Part shown: piece after piece, positions 17,926-26,729 of the stretch
How the letters are laid out: every line of letters starts with the position of its first letter
Position numbering within the stretch: the first letter of the stretch is position 1
Assembly (NCBI GenBank): GCA_944393045.1
Contig: CALXYT010000020.1
Span: forward strand, 1 to 37,801
Direction: 5' to 3'
Source of the DNA: an uncultured Succinivibrionaceae bacterium
GTDB lineage: Bacteria; Pseudomonadota; Gammaproteobacteria; Enterobacterales; Succinivibrionaceae
DNA: 37,801 nucleotides
Translations under genes and position numbers: made by a program
Notes under the pieces: model-generated
What the model saw: the letters and a program-made list of their open reading frames with translations, nothing else
What the model was told of the DNA's origin: nothing
Database searches by the model: none

Positions 17926-17991
17926 AGTAAAGTTTGCGCTTTTAGGATTGTTGTCTTAAAATCTACGAATATAAATTATTAGGGGATAATC

Positions 17992-18807
17992 ATGGCAAAG
18001 TTTGCAAAGTTACTAATGCTGGTCGGCACATGTTTTTTAACGAGCTGTTCATTAACAACAACAGGAACAGTCGGGGATGGTAAAAAGTTCTCAGTATCAG
18101 AGCTAGAGTTCCTGGAAGGGACTTATTATAAAGAATTTAATTCTAATGAAAAACTTACTAATAATTATAAAGACCCATTAAGAACAACCCAATGCGTAAT
18201 GCGTGCTGTCACCAGAGAAGTATCAGGTGCGTTTTCAAGTTTGCGTACTGAATGGAATGTCGATTTACTTAGAAGCTGTAATTTAAATATTTCGCTTATT
18301 GGTAATGGAACTTTAGTTGCCAGTAACTGCGTACCAACATTAGTAAGTAATCAGGATGAACTTGCTTACTTAGTAGCTCATGCCTTAGCACATTTATTAT
18401 TAGAACATGATAATTATCGCATCTCAAATCTTATTGGTGACAAAGCTCAAGAAGAAGGTTTTGATTTAAAGACTTATTTACGTAACAAAGACGGTTATAA
18501 CGCCTTTACTCGCGCTTTAGGATTGCTTGATGAGGCAGGTAATGTAACTCCTTATACAGATGAAGAAGAATTAGCGGCTGATACAATAGCTTTAAAGATT
18601 ATGTCAAAGGCAGGATTTAATCCATCAGCATCATTGGTTCTTTGGCAGAACATGAAAAACTCCCCTGCGCTTAGAGCAGAAGGTTACATAAGACTTCACC
18701 CGCATTCCGATGAAAAACTTAAGCAATTAAGTGAACAAATACCACTTTTTACCCCGGATTTAACTCGAGCCAGAACCGAGTTTGGTAGAAAGCCAACATG
18801 CATGTAG
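17992..18807 (+). CDS. M48-family metallopeptidase-like lipoprotein with a broken active site
   Basis: The 271-residue product has a lipoprotein signal (lipobox LTSC, Cys19) and the M48 layout found in periplasmic LoiP/BepA-like proteins. The zinc-site motif HExxH reads HALAH (H130-A131-L132-A133-H134). Both metal-binding His remain, but the catalytic Glu is Ala. The third ligand motif ExxAD is kept (E193 to D197, EELAAD), as is the late family block RLHPHSDEKLKQL. It could therefore still bind zinc but should not hydrolyse peptides; a chaperone or regulatory role is an inference. The stop codon overlaps the start of the next gene. Confidence 0.82.
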   Translation: MAKFAKLLMLVGTCFLTSCSLTTTGTVGDGKKFSVSELEFLEGTYYKEFNSNEKLTNNYKDPLRTTQCVMRAVTREVSGAFSSLRTEWNVDLLRSCNLNISLIGNGTLVASNCVPTLVSNQDELAYLVAHALAHLLLEHDNYRISNLIGDKAQEEGFDLKTYLRNKDGYNAFTRALGLLDEAGNVTPYTDEEELAADTIALKIMSKAGFNPSASLVLWQNMKNSPALRAEGYIRLHPHSDEKLKQLSEQIPLFTPDLTRARTEFGRKPTCM

Positions 18808-19388
18808 CATATCGCGTTTGGTCATCTCAAGACATCTCTGGCATCGTTAAGGTGCAATATAACTCCCAAAGAGTGTTAGAGTTTAAAGATTTAAGTCTTG
18901 AGGTGCGTAATACATTTATGCTCAATTACTCCGACCTTTATTACCTATGGGTTCATAGGTACAATAAAAAGGGGCGAGTATATGTGGCATATGATAAAGA
19001 TTTCCCAGAGCAACATAATGTCTTTGGGTTTATTTTTATAAAACTAGATAAAAATAGGAATATTGGGTACATCAGCTGCTTTTATGTCAATCCTCAGTAT
19101 ATCAGTCAGGGGATTGGTTCGGGATTATTACAGGTTGCCCTTGAGGATTTGTTTGAAGGGGAAGAGGTGTTTAGCGTAAGACTTGCCGTTTATAGCAATA
19201 ACACTAATGCCTTAAATTTTTATGAAAGAAGGTTTTTTAAAGAAACGTACTTTATTTATCCTCCTTGTATGGGCGAAGATCCTAATGAGGTTTTTAAAGG
19301 GATATTTACTGTTAAAAAACTTGCCTTAAGTAAAGGTGACTACCATAGCCTTTATAAAGAGAGCTTCTTAAGTAAAAAGGGTGATTAG
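18798..19388 (+). CDS. GNAT-family N-acetyltransferase
   Basis: The 196-residue cytoplasmic protein has the GNAT acetyl-CoA region: strand GYISCFYVNPQYISQ, then the pyrophosphate-binding loop QGIGSG (residues 104-109), and later VYSNNTNALNFYERRFF, the typical motif B with the conserved Asn and Tyr. The N-terminal part that would select the acceptor is not like any subfamily I can name. The ATG lies within the last 10 bases of the M48-like gene, so the two are co-transcribed and probably translationally coupled. Possible acceptors include a protein N-terminus, an amino sugar or an antibiotic; nothing here decides. Confidence 0.82.
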   Translation: MHVAYRVWSSQDISGIVKVQYNSQRVLEFKDLSLEVRNTFMLNYSDLYYLWVHRYNKKGRVYVAYDKDFPEQHNVFGFIFIKLDKNRNIGYISCFYVNPQYISQGIGSGLLQVALEDLFEGEEVFSVRLAVYSNNTNALNFYERRFFKETYFIYPPCMGEDPNEVFKGIFTVKKLALSKGDYHSLYKESFLSKKGD

Positions 19389-19481
19389 TTGTTAATCGGA
19401 AGTTCATTGGAAGCTTTGTAAATATACCAGTATCAGAGGTATTTCCAGGGTAAGATTCTAGGTTAAATCTTTAAGAAATTC

Positions 19482-19509
19482 TTGACTTTAGTTTAATATC
19501 TTTTATATT
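19482..19509 (+). promoter_or_regulatory. Likely sigma-70 promoter of fklB
   Basis: TTGACT (19482-19487) and TATATT (19504-19509) are separated by 16 bases, with AT-rich flanks. Transcription would begin about 150 bases before the fklB ATG. Confidence 0.55.
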
Positions 19510-19606
19510 AGAATGTAATTTTATAGATCTATTGGTAATTACATTGCGTTGTAAAATTGTTTGATAGCATCTATTTCTCGCTTTAGCAGATAAAAGTAAA
19601 GTTGAG

Positions 19607-19621
19607 CTAAGTTTAACTTAG
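19607..19621. repeat. Palindrome in the fklB leader
   Basis: CTAAGTT-T-AACTTAG is a perfect 7-bp inverted repeat around one base, followed closely by related half sites (GTTAAGTTTAATTTAG). It lies between the promoter and the start codon and could be an operator or an mRNA hairpin. No regulator is visible nearby. Confidence 0.4.
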
Positions 19622-19670
19622 TTAAGTTTAATTTAGTCTACTGCATAAAAATTTAGGTAAAGGAATCCAC

Positions 19671-20279
19671 ATGGAATTTAATACAACTGAAAAGAAAGTT
19701 AGCTACGGTTATGGTTTTAACATTGGTCACAATTTAGCAGAAATTATTGAAAAGTTAGATATAGATGCTTTTTGTCAGGGTTTAAAGGATTTTAAGTCTA
19801 AGGCTCAATTAGCTTTAACCCCTGAAGAATTGAATGCGGCATTTAAAGAATTTGATGAAGCTGTAAATGCAGAAAAAAGAAAGGTTGCTGATGCTCAGGC
19901 AAAGGCTGGTAAAGATTATTTAGCTCAGAATGCCAAGAAAGAAGGTGTTAAGGTAACTTCATCAGGTTTACAGTATGAAGTAATTACTGAAGGTAATGGT
20001 AAGCAGCCAACTGCAACTGATAGCGTTAAGGTTCATTACCATGGTACTTTAACTGATGGTACTGTATTTGATTCATCTGTATTACGTGATCAGCCGGCTA
20101 CCTTTGGAGTAAATCAGGTAATCAAGGGTTGGGTTGAAGGTTTACAGTTAATGAAGGTAGGATCTAAGTATAAGTTTACTATTCCTGCTGAATTAGCATA
20201 TGGTGAACATGGTGCTGGTGCTGCTATTCCACCTAATAGCGTATTGGTATTTGAAGTAGAATTACTCGATATTATCTAA
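19671..20279 (+). CDS. fklB: FKBP-type peptidyl-prolyl cis-trans isomerase (FklB-like)
   Basis: The enzyme speeds cis-trans isomerisation of proline bonds and acts as a folding helper. The N-terminal dimerisation domain (residues 1-85, YGYGFNIGHNLAEIIEKL, then a long helix) has no signal peptide, which favours cytoplasmic FklB (206 residues in E. coli) over periplasmic FkpA. The FKBP domain follows: VKVHYHGTLTDGTVFDSS, FGVNQVIKGWVEGLQLMKVG, IPAELAYGEHGAGAAIPPN and VFEVELLDI, with the ligand-binding residues present. A terminator follows directly. Confidence 0.93.
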   Translation: MEFNTTEKKVSYGYGFNIGHNLAEIIEKLDIDAFCQGLKDFKSKAQLALTPEELNAAFKEFDEAVNAEKRKVADAQAKAGKDYLAQNAKKEGVKVTSSGLQYEVITEGNGKQPTATDSVKVHYHGTLTDGTVFDSSVLRDQPATFGVNQVIKGWVEGLQLMKVGSKYKFTIPAELAYGEHGAGAAIPPNSVLVFEVELLDII

Positions 20280-20295
20280 GTCAAGTTCAGTTAAA

Positions 20296-20321
20296 TAAAA
20301 CCAGAGGACACTCTGGTTTTA
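20296..20321 (+). terminator. Intrinsic terminator after fklB
   Basis: TAAAACCAGAG (20296-20306) pairs perfectly with CTCTGGTTTTA (20311-20321) around a GACA tetraloop, with the T-run as part of the 3' arm. Confidence 0.85.
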
Positions 20322-20354
20322 TGTTAGTAATAAAAAAAATACTTAAAAACATAA

Positions 20355-21188
<834 letters not shown>

Positions 21189-21576
21189 TACCGACTTTCA
21201 ATACTGACTTATAATTTTAAAGATTTTGGACTTTTCCAGGTTTTTGAGTTAAAAATGAAATAAGTTAGTTGGGGAATTTTGAGTTATATAAAATTAAGTA
21301 ACCAGCTGACTACTTTACTCATTTCATGACTCATTTGCTAAAAAATCCTCTGGTAAAACTATTACCAGGGGATTTTTAGTGGGTAAAATGGTTATTTTTA
21401 AAGATTTTCATGAAAAGTTTTTATGAAGAACAGAAAAAATATTGATTCTATTCACAAAGGTGAAGTTTTTCTTAAAAAGAGCTGATTTTGGGGGCTTGGA
21501 TAAATTTTTTAACTGACAGAATCCGATAGAATAAAAGAGTCAGGTACTTGATACACTTATATAAAGGAGAATTTGT
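21189..21576. other. Intergenic region between dapB and the first pilin gene
   Basis: These 388 bases contain the dapB terminator and, downstream, the likely pilin promoter. A CCGATAG block at 21523-21529 recalls a sigma-28 -10, but no matching -35 stands at the right distance. I see no sigma-54 site. Confidence 0.5.
21341..21377 (+). terminator. Intrinsic terminator after dapB
   Basis: A 16-bp stem (21341-21356 with 21362-21377, one T-G pair) around a 5-base loop, with A-run and T-run arms. It lies about 150 bases after dapB and its symmetry would allow two-way termination. Confidence 0.85.
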
Positions 21577-22149
21577 GTGAAGAGACAATCTGGTTTTACC
21601 CTCATAGAACTTGTTGTGGTAATTGTTATTTTAGGTATTTTAGCAGCAACCGCAGCTCCAAAATTTATGGATCTGCAATCTGATGCCAGAATAAGTGCAT
21701 TAAATGGTCTTGCTGGTGCCACCAAAAGTGCTATTACCATGACTTATAGTAAAGCAATTTTATCTGGTAAAGATAAAACAGCTTCAGGAGCATACATTTG
21801 TAGCACAGGTGCGGCTTCAGCAGCATGTACTGGCACAACCACAGGTGCTGTTGCAATCACTTATGGTAAACCGGCAGCAACTGCAGCTGGTATTATAGCT
21901 GCAATGGATCTTGGTGGCACAGTTGATAAGTTTGATGCTTCTAGTCCTGATGGTGATTGGGTTTATAAAGAAGTTACAGGAACTCCTAAGGTAATCTATA
22001 TATCACCAGTAAGTCAAAAAAGTTCATTAACAGCCATAGAATCAGAGACTTCTATAGAAACACTGAAGGCCTCTCTTTGTGCAGTGCAGTACATTGAGCC
22101 AACAGCTACTGCTACGGAATCTGTTACTGTTTATTCAGGTGGATGCTAA
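21577..22149 (+). CDS. Type IV pilin, MshA-like (first copy)
   Basis: The product is a prepilin with a short leader MKRQSG, cleaved before Phe7 by a PilD-type peptidase. The hydrophobic helix [20 protein letters not shown] carries the conserved Glu at mature position 5. The following [19 protein letters not shown] is typical of MSHA pilins. The C-terminal Cys pair (C181-type CAVQY and terminal GGC) could close a disulphide loop. Length is 190 residues. The start is GTG, with AAGGAG seven bases ahead. No pilus assembly genes are nearby, so the assembly machinery must be elsewhere. Confidence 0.92.
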   Translation: MKRQSGFTLIELVVVIVILGILAATAAPKFMDLQSDARISALNGLAGATKSAITMTYSKAILSGKDKTASGAYICSTGAASAACTGTTTGAVAITYGKPAATAAGIIAAMDLGGTVDKFDASSPDGDWVYKEVTGTPKVIYISPVSQKSSLTAIESETSIETLKASLCAVQYIEPTATATESVTVYSGGC

Positions 22150-22186
22150 TATTTTTTCAGATAAAAGTTTATTGAACTTGTAACTT

Positions 22187-22219
22187 AAGGTCTATCCTGA
22201 TAATTAGGGTAGACTTTTT
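22187..22219 (+). terminator. Intrinsic terminator after the first pilin
   Basis: A 12-bp stem (22187-22198 with 22206-22217, two G-T pairs) around a 7-base loop ends in a run of T residues. Confidence 0.8.
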
Positions 22220-22319
22220 ATTTAACCTTTAGTAAGCTCTGATAAGTGCTTATTAAAGGTTTAGCTAGGGTTTTAATTTTTCAGGGTTTAAGTTTATATC
22301 ACATTGAGAATCCAGATTT

Positions 22320-23108
22320 ATGCATGCAGACTTACTTTATACCGGTATTTCGATTGTTAAGGTATCATTAGATGTTAGGGATAATACCCCATTAGCACAT
22401 CAGATTAAAAACCTGACATGGCCCGATGCAATAGATTCCTGGAATAAAAAACGACAATTAACGTATAAGGTGGGGCGCACTGCATTATTTGCTTTTTTAG
22501 AAAAGTACTATAAGATTGATCTTAATTTACATTTAAATAATGACTTGGCAATTTCCTATAACGAACATGGTAAGCCATATTTTAAGAGTAAAGAAATTTA
22601 TTTTAATATATCTCATACTGATGATTATCTTTTTATTATCATAGCACCATATCCAACAGGTATTGATGTGGAGTCAATAAAGGCAAGAAAAAGTTATCAA
22701 GCACTAAAAGAAAAAATCTTAACGCAGGAAGAACGGAATTTTTTAAATGAAGTATATCCTAATTCTTTAGCTAATCCATTAGCAGTAAGCGATGAAGAAC
22801 TTGAAAGATTCTTTTACTTATGGACCTTAAAAGAAACTTTAGTAAAAGTTACTGGTAAAGGTTTGACAGGACTGAATGATTTTACTTATTTACCATGTTC
22901 TCATAAAGCTTTACATAATGATCTTAAAGGGGTGGTCTGCACTTATGCTTTACCTAAAAAGGCAGTGTTATCATTTTATCTGGAAAATCTTGCGCAATTA
23001 AAAGAGGTAAACTTTTATAGTTATGATTACCATAATGATATTTTTACTAAAGGGGATTTTTTAGGAAAGAAAGAGCCTGACTTTATTTTAAAGGTGGATA
23101 AGAGTTAA
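22320..23108 (+). CDS. 4'-phosphopantetheinyl transferase (Sfp/AcpT type)
   Basis: The enzyme moves the phosphopantetheine arm from coenzyme A to a serine of acyl or peptidyl carrier proteins. The core motifs are NISHTDDY (about 97-104), GIDVES with the Mg-binding D116 and E118, and WTLKETLVKVTGKGL with W168, K171 and E172. Length is 262 residues, the two-domain Sfp class rather than the small AcpS class. No carrier protein, polyketide or peptide synthase gene is in the window, so its target is unknown; fatty-acid ACP is possible. The gene has a weak ribosome binding site and sits between two pilin genes. Confidence 0.9.
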   Translation: MHADLLYTGISIVKVSLDVRDNTPLAHQIKNLTWPDAIDSWNKKRQLTYKVGRTALFAFLEKYYKIDLNLHLNNDLAISYNEHGKPYFKSKEIYFNISHTDDYLFIIIAPYPTGIDVESIKARKSYQALKEKILTQEERNFLNEVYPNSLANPLAVSDEELERFFYLWTLKETLVKVTGKGLTGLNDFTYLPCSHKALHNDLKGVVCTYALPKKAVLSFYLENLAQLKEVNFYSYDYHNDIFTKGDFLGKKEPDFILKVDKS

Positions 23109-23255
23109 TGGGGGATGGAGTGGCGTAGTGTAATGTAGTAGAGTTGCAATTTTAGAAATGTAACATTATATTTTTAACTAACAAGTTTTTGGATTTGTTA
23201 AAAAAATTCTTGATTTTTAGCATTTAACTTAAAAAATTAACATTTTATTTAAAAA

Positions 23256-23271
23256 CAGCAATATTTTGCTG
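23256..23271 (+). terminator. Weak terminator-like hairpin after the phosphopantetheinyl transferase gene
   Basis: CAGCAA-TATT-TTGCTG, preceded by an A-run and followed by CTCTTTTC. The stem is only 6 bp and the T-run is interrupted. Confidence 0.35.
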
Positions 23272-23614
23272 CTCTTTTCATGAAAACTCTTTTTATTCCT
23301 TAAAAGGAGTAATCTTATAAATATCTTTTAATTAGTTATTAAAAAGTTATTTTTAATAAAAAATAATTTATAACATATTTTATAAAATTACAAAATACCT
23401 ATCATCAATTCTTCTGAAAAGATTGGTTGTTATGTAACGATAACTTAAAAATATTTCAGAAAAGTTGTGGGTATCTCACGTTTTCTACACGAAATAGATC
23501 GCATTTTTTAACATTTAACGGTGTTAAATCTCTTAAGTTTTATATAAATCACAGAAAAGCAAAAAGAAATTGTATATTATTTATTCAAGTTAAGTTCAAT
23601 TACTACTGACTCAT

Positions 23615-23636
23615 ACTTTAAGCTTAAACTTAAAGT
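23615..23636. repeat. Perfect inverted repeat
   Basis: ACTTTAAG and CTTAAAGT flank a six-base centre. It is in intergenic DNA with no adjacent T-run and its role is unknown. Confidence 0.4.
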
Positions 23637-23933
23637 GTAAAGTTATCGATCTATCCAAAATTGAACGCAGCAAGGGCTATTAAGTAGAAAATTATAATAA
23701 ATGCAGATGTGCCATAAAAGTAGTAATAGTAACTTTTTTTTGAGATAACTGATTATAAAAAAAAATTTAAATATATAAGGTTAGGGCTGTAATAAGAAAT
23801 AAAACCTATTGTTAATTACTTATAGGAAGTTTAACGATAACTGGTAAAGTGAGCACCTGGTTGTATTTTTAGATATTATCGCCAAACACTTGGTTTTTAT
23901 GCTTTCTCAGGTAATAAATATGGAAGATGAATT

Positions 23934-24050
23934 ATGAGGAAACGTTGCGACTGGAAGATTATCAATTTTATTGTCATAGTAGCGATACTAGGATTATTTC
24001 ATTTAATTAGTCTTTATGGTTCTATAATATTAAGTCTTATCTTCTCTTAA
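23934..24050 (+). CDS. Possible 38-residue membrane miniprotein
   Basis: ATG 23934 opens a 38-codon frame with a basic start (MRKRCDWK) and then a nearly continuous hydrophobic helix (IINFIVIVAILGLFHLIS and onward). GGAAG lies seven bases ahead. The start codon overlaps, as ATGA, the stop of a 12-codon frame beginning at ATG 23899 (MLSQVINMEDEL), an arrangement seen in translational coupling. There is no known homologue I can name. Chance is possible in such AT-rich DNA. Confidence 0.35.
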   Translation: MRKRCDWKIINFIVIVAILGLFHLISLYGSIILSLIFS

Positions 24051-24376
24051 GGAAGATAAGTTTTACTGGCACGACTAAATTAATACTTAAAACGATAGCT
24101 AAACTGTTTAAATTATATATAATAGCTATAAATGTTATAGCTTTTAAAAAACACGTTTTTTTTAAAAACTTTTGTAAACATAAGTGTTTTACACTATTTT
24201 TAGATAATTACATTTTTTCAGATCTTCTACTTAGGAAATGGTAGGTATTTAACTAAAAATTTGCTATTCTATATTAAATATGGTACGTACTTATAAGAAT
24301 TTAAGTTTACCTTACTATAAAATAAAACGAGGTAACTAACATTGAACAGATTACATTTACAAATTTGGGGTTTGAT

Positions 24377-24934
24377 ATGAAAAAACAAGCAGGCTTTACT
24401 TTAATTGAACTAGTTGTTGTAATTGTCATTTTAGGTATTTTAGCCGCAACTGCCGCACCAAAATTTATGGATCTTCAGTCTGACGCTCGTATAAGCGCCT
24501 TAAACGGTCTTAAGGGTGCTATAAGCAGTGCGGTAGCTATGACTTATAGTAAGGCAATTCTAGCTGGCTATGACAAGTATGCAGCACCTTCTTATAAGTA
24601 TATTTGCGCAACAGGAGCAGCAACTTCTGATTGTGCAAATGGTACAGCTGATGCTCCTGGTACCACAAGAATCTATTTAGCATACGGAAAACCAACCTCA
24701 ACAGTTTTACAAGAAAGTAAGTTTAACCATCCTGGAATTATTAATGCTCTTGATCTTGATATTAAAGCATCTACTTCAACCGATATAACTGCAACTGACT
24801 GGGTTTATAATATATCAGGTACTGGTATATATATATATCCTAATAATAAAACTACAACTTGTGCAGTTAAGTATACTCAACCATCCGCTGAAGGTGTCTC
24901 ACCAACTATTGAAGTAATAACTACCGGTTGCTAA
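24377..24934 (+). CDS. Type IV pilin, MshA-like (second copy)
   Basis: The prepilin has leader MKKQAG, then the same first ~35 mature residues as the pilin at 21577 ([38 protein letters not shown]). The rest diverges, though the Cys-bounded features ([20 protein letters not shown] end) keep their order. The start is placed at ATG 24377, because the TTG at 24365 would lengthen the leader past the usual six residues; GGGG precedes it. Gene duplication followed by change in the exposed domain is the simple reading. Confidence 0.9.
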   Translation: MKKQAGFTLIELVVVIVILGILAATAAPKFMDLQSDARISALNGLKGAISSAVAMTYSKAILAGYDKYAAPSYKYICATGAATSDCANGTADAPGTTRIYLAYGKPTSTVLQESKFNHPGIINALDLDIKASTSTDITATDWVYNISGTGIYIYPNNKTTTCAVKYTQPSAEGVSPTIEVITTGC

Positions 24935-24961
24935 TAAAGTGAGATTAAAATATATTATTTT

Positions 24962-24989
24962 AAAAAGCAGGTAAAATCCCTGCTTTTTT
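24962..24989 (+). terminator. Intrinsic terminator after the second pilin
   Basis: AAAAAGCAGG (24962-24971) pairs with CCTGCTTTTT (24979-24988) around a 7-base loop, ending in a T-run. Confidence 0.85.
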
Positions 24990-25111
24990 AGTTTATGTTC
25001 ATACGGTTGAAATCTTAATCTAAAACTTTACTCTTTAATTCTAATCTTTAAATTCCATTGCTTATTCTTTTGGTTTTACTTATTCTAAACTTTTTCAGGT
25101 TTTCGTGCATA

Positions 25112-25640
25112 TAAGATAATGCGTTGCATAAGCAGAACTCAAGAGTTCATTACAATGATTTGGTTAATATTGGTATAGATTAGACATTATATGCCAAGGG
25201 ACATAGATATGTAACAGTTGTCATTAATCATGCCCCCCAAATGTTTTCTTCAGAGAACTTACACCAGTGCAACGGTTATCAATTAAAAATGTATCTTTAG
25301 ATGAAGCAGATGGATTGATGCAAGTATTTCCAGGTATATTACTCATGTTACAAGATGCATAGATACTTTCCATATGGTTGGATGGGCTAATGAGTCATTA
25401 GATGTAGTGCGTAGAAATAACTGCCATGAAGCTAATAAAGAAATAAAACAGAAATATAATAATAGTAAGAGGGCACACCTCTGGTAATGATAATTTATTC
25501 AGAAAAAAAGAATTGGCGAAGAAGCATTGACCTAAAGTTTGCCGCGTTTCGTTAGTATTTACCAGCAAAAAGTGAACGATATATGGCAATTCTGCCATGG
25601 TATGTGGATTGGTGGTTGAGGTTTTGCAGGAGGTTAGTTT
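25112..25640 (+). pseudogene. Decayed ISL3-family transposase
   Basis: Pieces of the ISL3 transposase DDE domain appear in order but in different frames. First, RVHYNDLVNIGID (about 25142-25180) is followed by an in-frame TAG where Glu of IGIDETS is expected, then YAKGHRYVTVVINH (25190-25231). After a frame change, THVTRCIDTFHMVGWANESL and DVVRRNN (25341-25421) match the family's RC-D-FHVV-WANEALD-VRR block around the second catalytic Asp. Later, YQQKVNDIWQF recalls the K-LW block near the C-terminus. The N-terminal zinc-finger and helix-turn-helix part is not recognisable. I see no terminal inverted repeats. The 3' end runs up to the end of the opposite-strand glycosyltransferase gene. Confidence 0.72.
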
Positions 25641-25643
25641 ATG

Positions 25644-26549
25644 CTAGCTCTTACTTTCAGGGTGTTCTAACTGCATTGTTAAGCGCTTCTTTTCATTTAA
25701 TGCAGATTTTTTAGCATGAAGTAAAATAAAGTAGATAATACAGGAGTAGAAAGAATATAGAGGAATAATAGAATATTCTGAGAAATAGGTTCTCATGTCC
25801 TCACAGAAGAAGGCAATTTCACTTTTTCTGATATTCCATCTTTCTGTAATCCAAGGATTTTCTGAAAGGAACATATAGAGATATTTTACTCGAAAGTAGA
25901 GTTCTTTAATTGTTACAGCACGAGGGTTTGTACAATACGAAAAAGGATTATACATAATGCGATAACCTTTCTGTGAAAAACGAGCGGCAATATAGATATC
26001 ACCATAATCATAAAAATCTCTATCTGGAATGATCCCTGGTATTTGCAGATATTTCATTCTAAAGGCTATCATCTTAAAAGAACAATATACTTTATATAAA
26101 TGCCATAGTGGCATATCACGTTTAGAGATAGGGTAATAATAACGATAATAGAACTTAGTTAATAATGATGCATCAAACTTTGACATTTGACGACCATAAA
26201 CTAAGGCAAGATCCTCAAACTTTAAAAAATACCTGAACATTTCACTTATGGCTGATCTATCAATTATCACAAAGGGAGCTAAGTGAACCAGAATATCGGT
26301 ATCTTGATTATCCTCAACGATATACTTAAAGACGCTTAAGACATTGCTATCATCTTTTAGGTCAATATCTTTTAAAGGTCTTATCTCGGCATTAAACTGC
26401 TCAGCATATTGTATGGTATTATCAGTACTCCCAAAATCATAGATTCTAATTCTATCTGGTTTGATAATACGCTGCTGAGTAATAGCATCAAGACAATCCT
26501 CAAATTCCTGCCCATTGTTATTGGTAATAATAGCTACTGTGATTTTCAT
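25644..26549 (-). CDS. Glycosyltransferase family 2-like protein
   Basis: The 301-residue protein starts with the GT-A nucleotide-sugar-binding fold of family 2 (VAIITNNNGQEFEDCLDAIT, then IRIYDFGSTDNTIQYAEQF with the usual strand-loop GSTDNT). It resembles rhamnosyltransferase-like members acting at the cytoplasmic face of the membrane in surface polysaccharide assembly. Where a DxD-type metal motif is expected (around residues 88-96) the sequence reads LVHLAPFVI, so the metal-binding acidic pair is not visible. A C-terminal hydrophobic segment (LYSFYSCIIYFILLHA) may touch the membrane. Its last codons lie against the ISL3 relic, which may have altered its C-terminus. It is a lone gene with no polysaccharide cluster around it. 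Confidence 0.75.
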   Translation of the reverse strand: MKITVAIITNNNGQEFEDCLDAITQQRIIKPDRIRIYDFGSTDNTIQYAEQFNAEIRPLKDIDLKDDSNVLSVFKYIVEDNQDTDILVHLAPFVIIDRSAISEMFRYFLKFEDLALVYGRQMSKFDASLLTKFYYRYYYPISKRDMPLWHLYKVYCSFKMIAFRMKYLQIPGIIPDRDFYDYGDIYIAARFSQKGYRIMYNPFSYCTNPRAVTIKELYFRVKYLYMFLSENPWITERWNIRKSEIAFFCEDMRTYFSEYSIIPLYSFYSCIIYFILLHAKKSALNEKKRLTMQLEHPESKS

Positions 26550-26687
26550 GTCTTAAAAAACATCCATATATTGGAACGAGTTGGTAAGCATATTCTAAAT
26601 TAAATGAAACACTAAAGAAACAGGTCTTTTTATAAAGTGCCATGCCATATCATGTAATTAACGTGTTAGGTTATTTTATGCTTATAT

Positions 26688-26714
26688 AAAAACTCCCACG
26701 TTTCACGGTGGGAG
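26688..26714 (-). terminator. Intrinsic terminator of the giant Sel1 gene; also resembles an IS605-type terminal hairpin
   Basis: Read on the minus strand, CTCCCAC pairs with GTGGGAG around an 8-base loop and runs into TTTTT, 16 bases after the Sel1 stop codon. Read on the plus strand it has the layout of an IS200/IS605 terminal hairpin like the one at 71-91. Confidence 0.75.
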
Positions 26715-26729
26715 CATATAATAGCATTA

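Larger units (their letters stand above)
23109..24376. other. 1.27-kb AT-rich region between the phosphopantetheinyl transferase and second pilin genes
   Basis: This is the longest region without a convincing gene. It contains a weak terminator-like hairpin (23256-23271), a perfect inverted repeat (23615-23622 with 23629-23636), one possible very small membrane-protein ORF (23934-24050) and presumably the second pilin's promoter. A 60-codon frame at 23427-23609 lacks a ribosome binding site and looks accidental. Confidence 0.5.

Noticed and set aside
21501-21529. Sigma-28-like promoter before the first pilin gene
   Set aside because: CCGATAG resembles the -10, but the nearest TAAA is 17 bases away instead of about 15, and the first and last -10 bases do not match.
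23427-23609. 60-codon plus-strand frame in the long gap
   Set aside because: No ribosome binding site and an amino acid mix expected from random AT-rich DNA.
25398-25598. 66-codon minus-strand frame
   Set aside because: It lies antisense to the decayed ISL3 transposase, which explains the sequence better.
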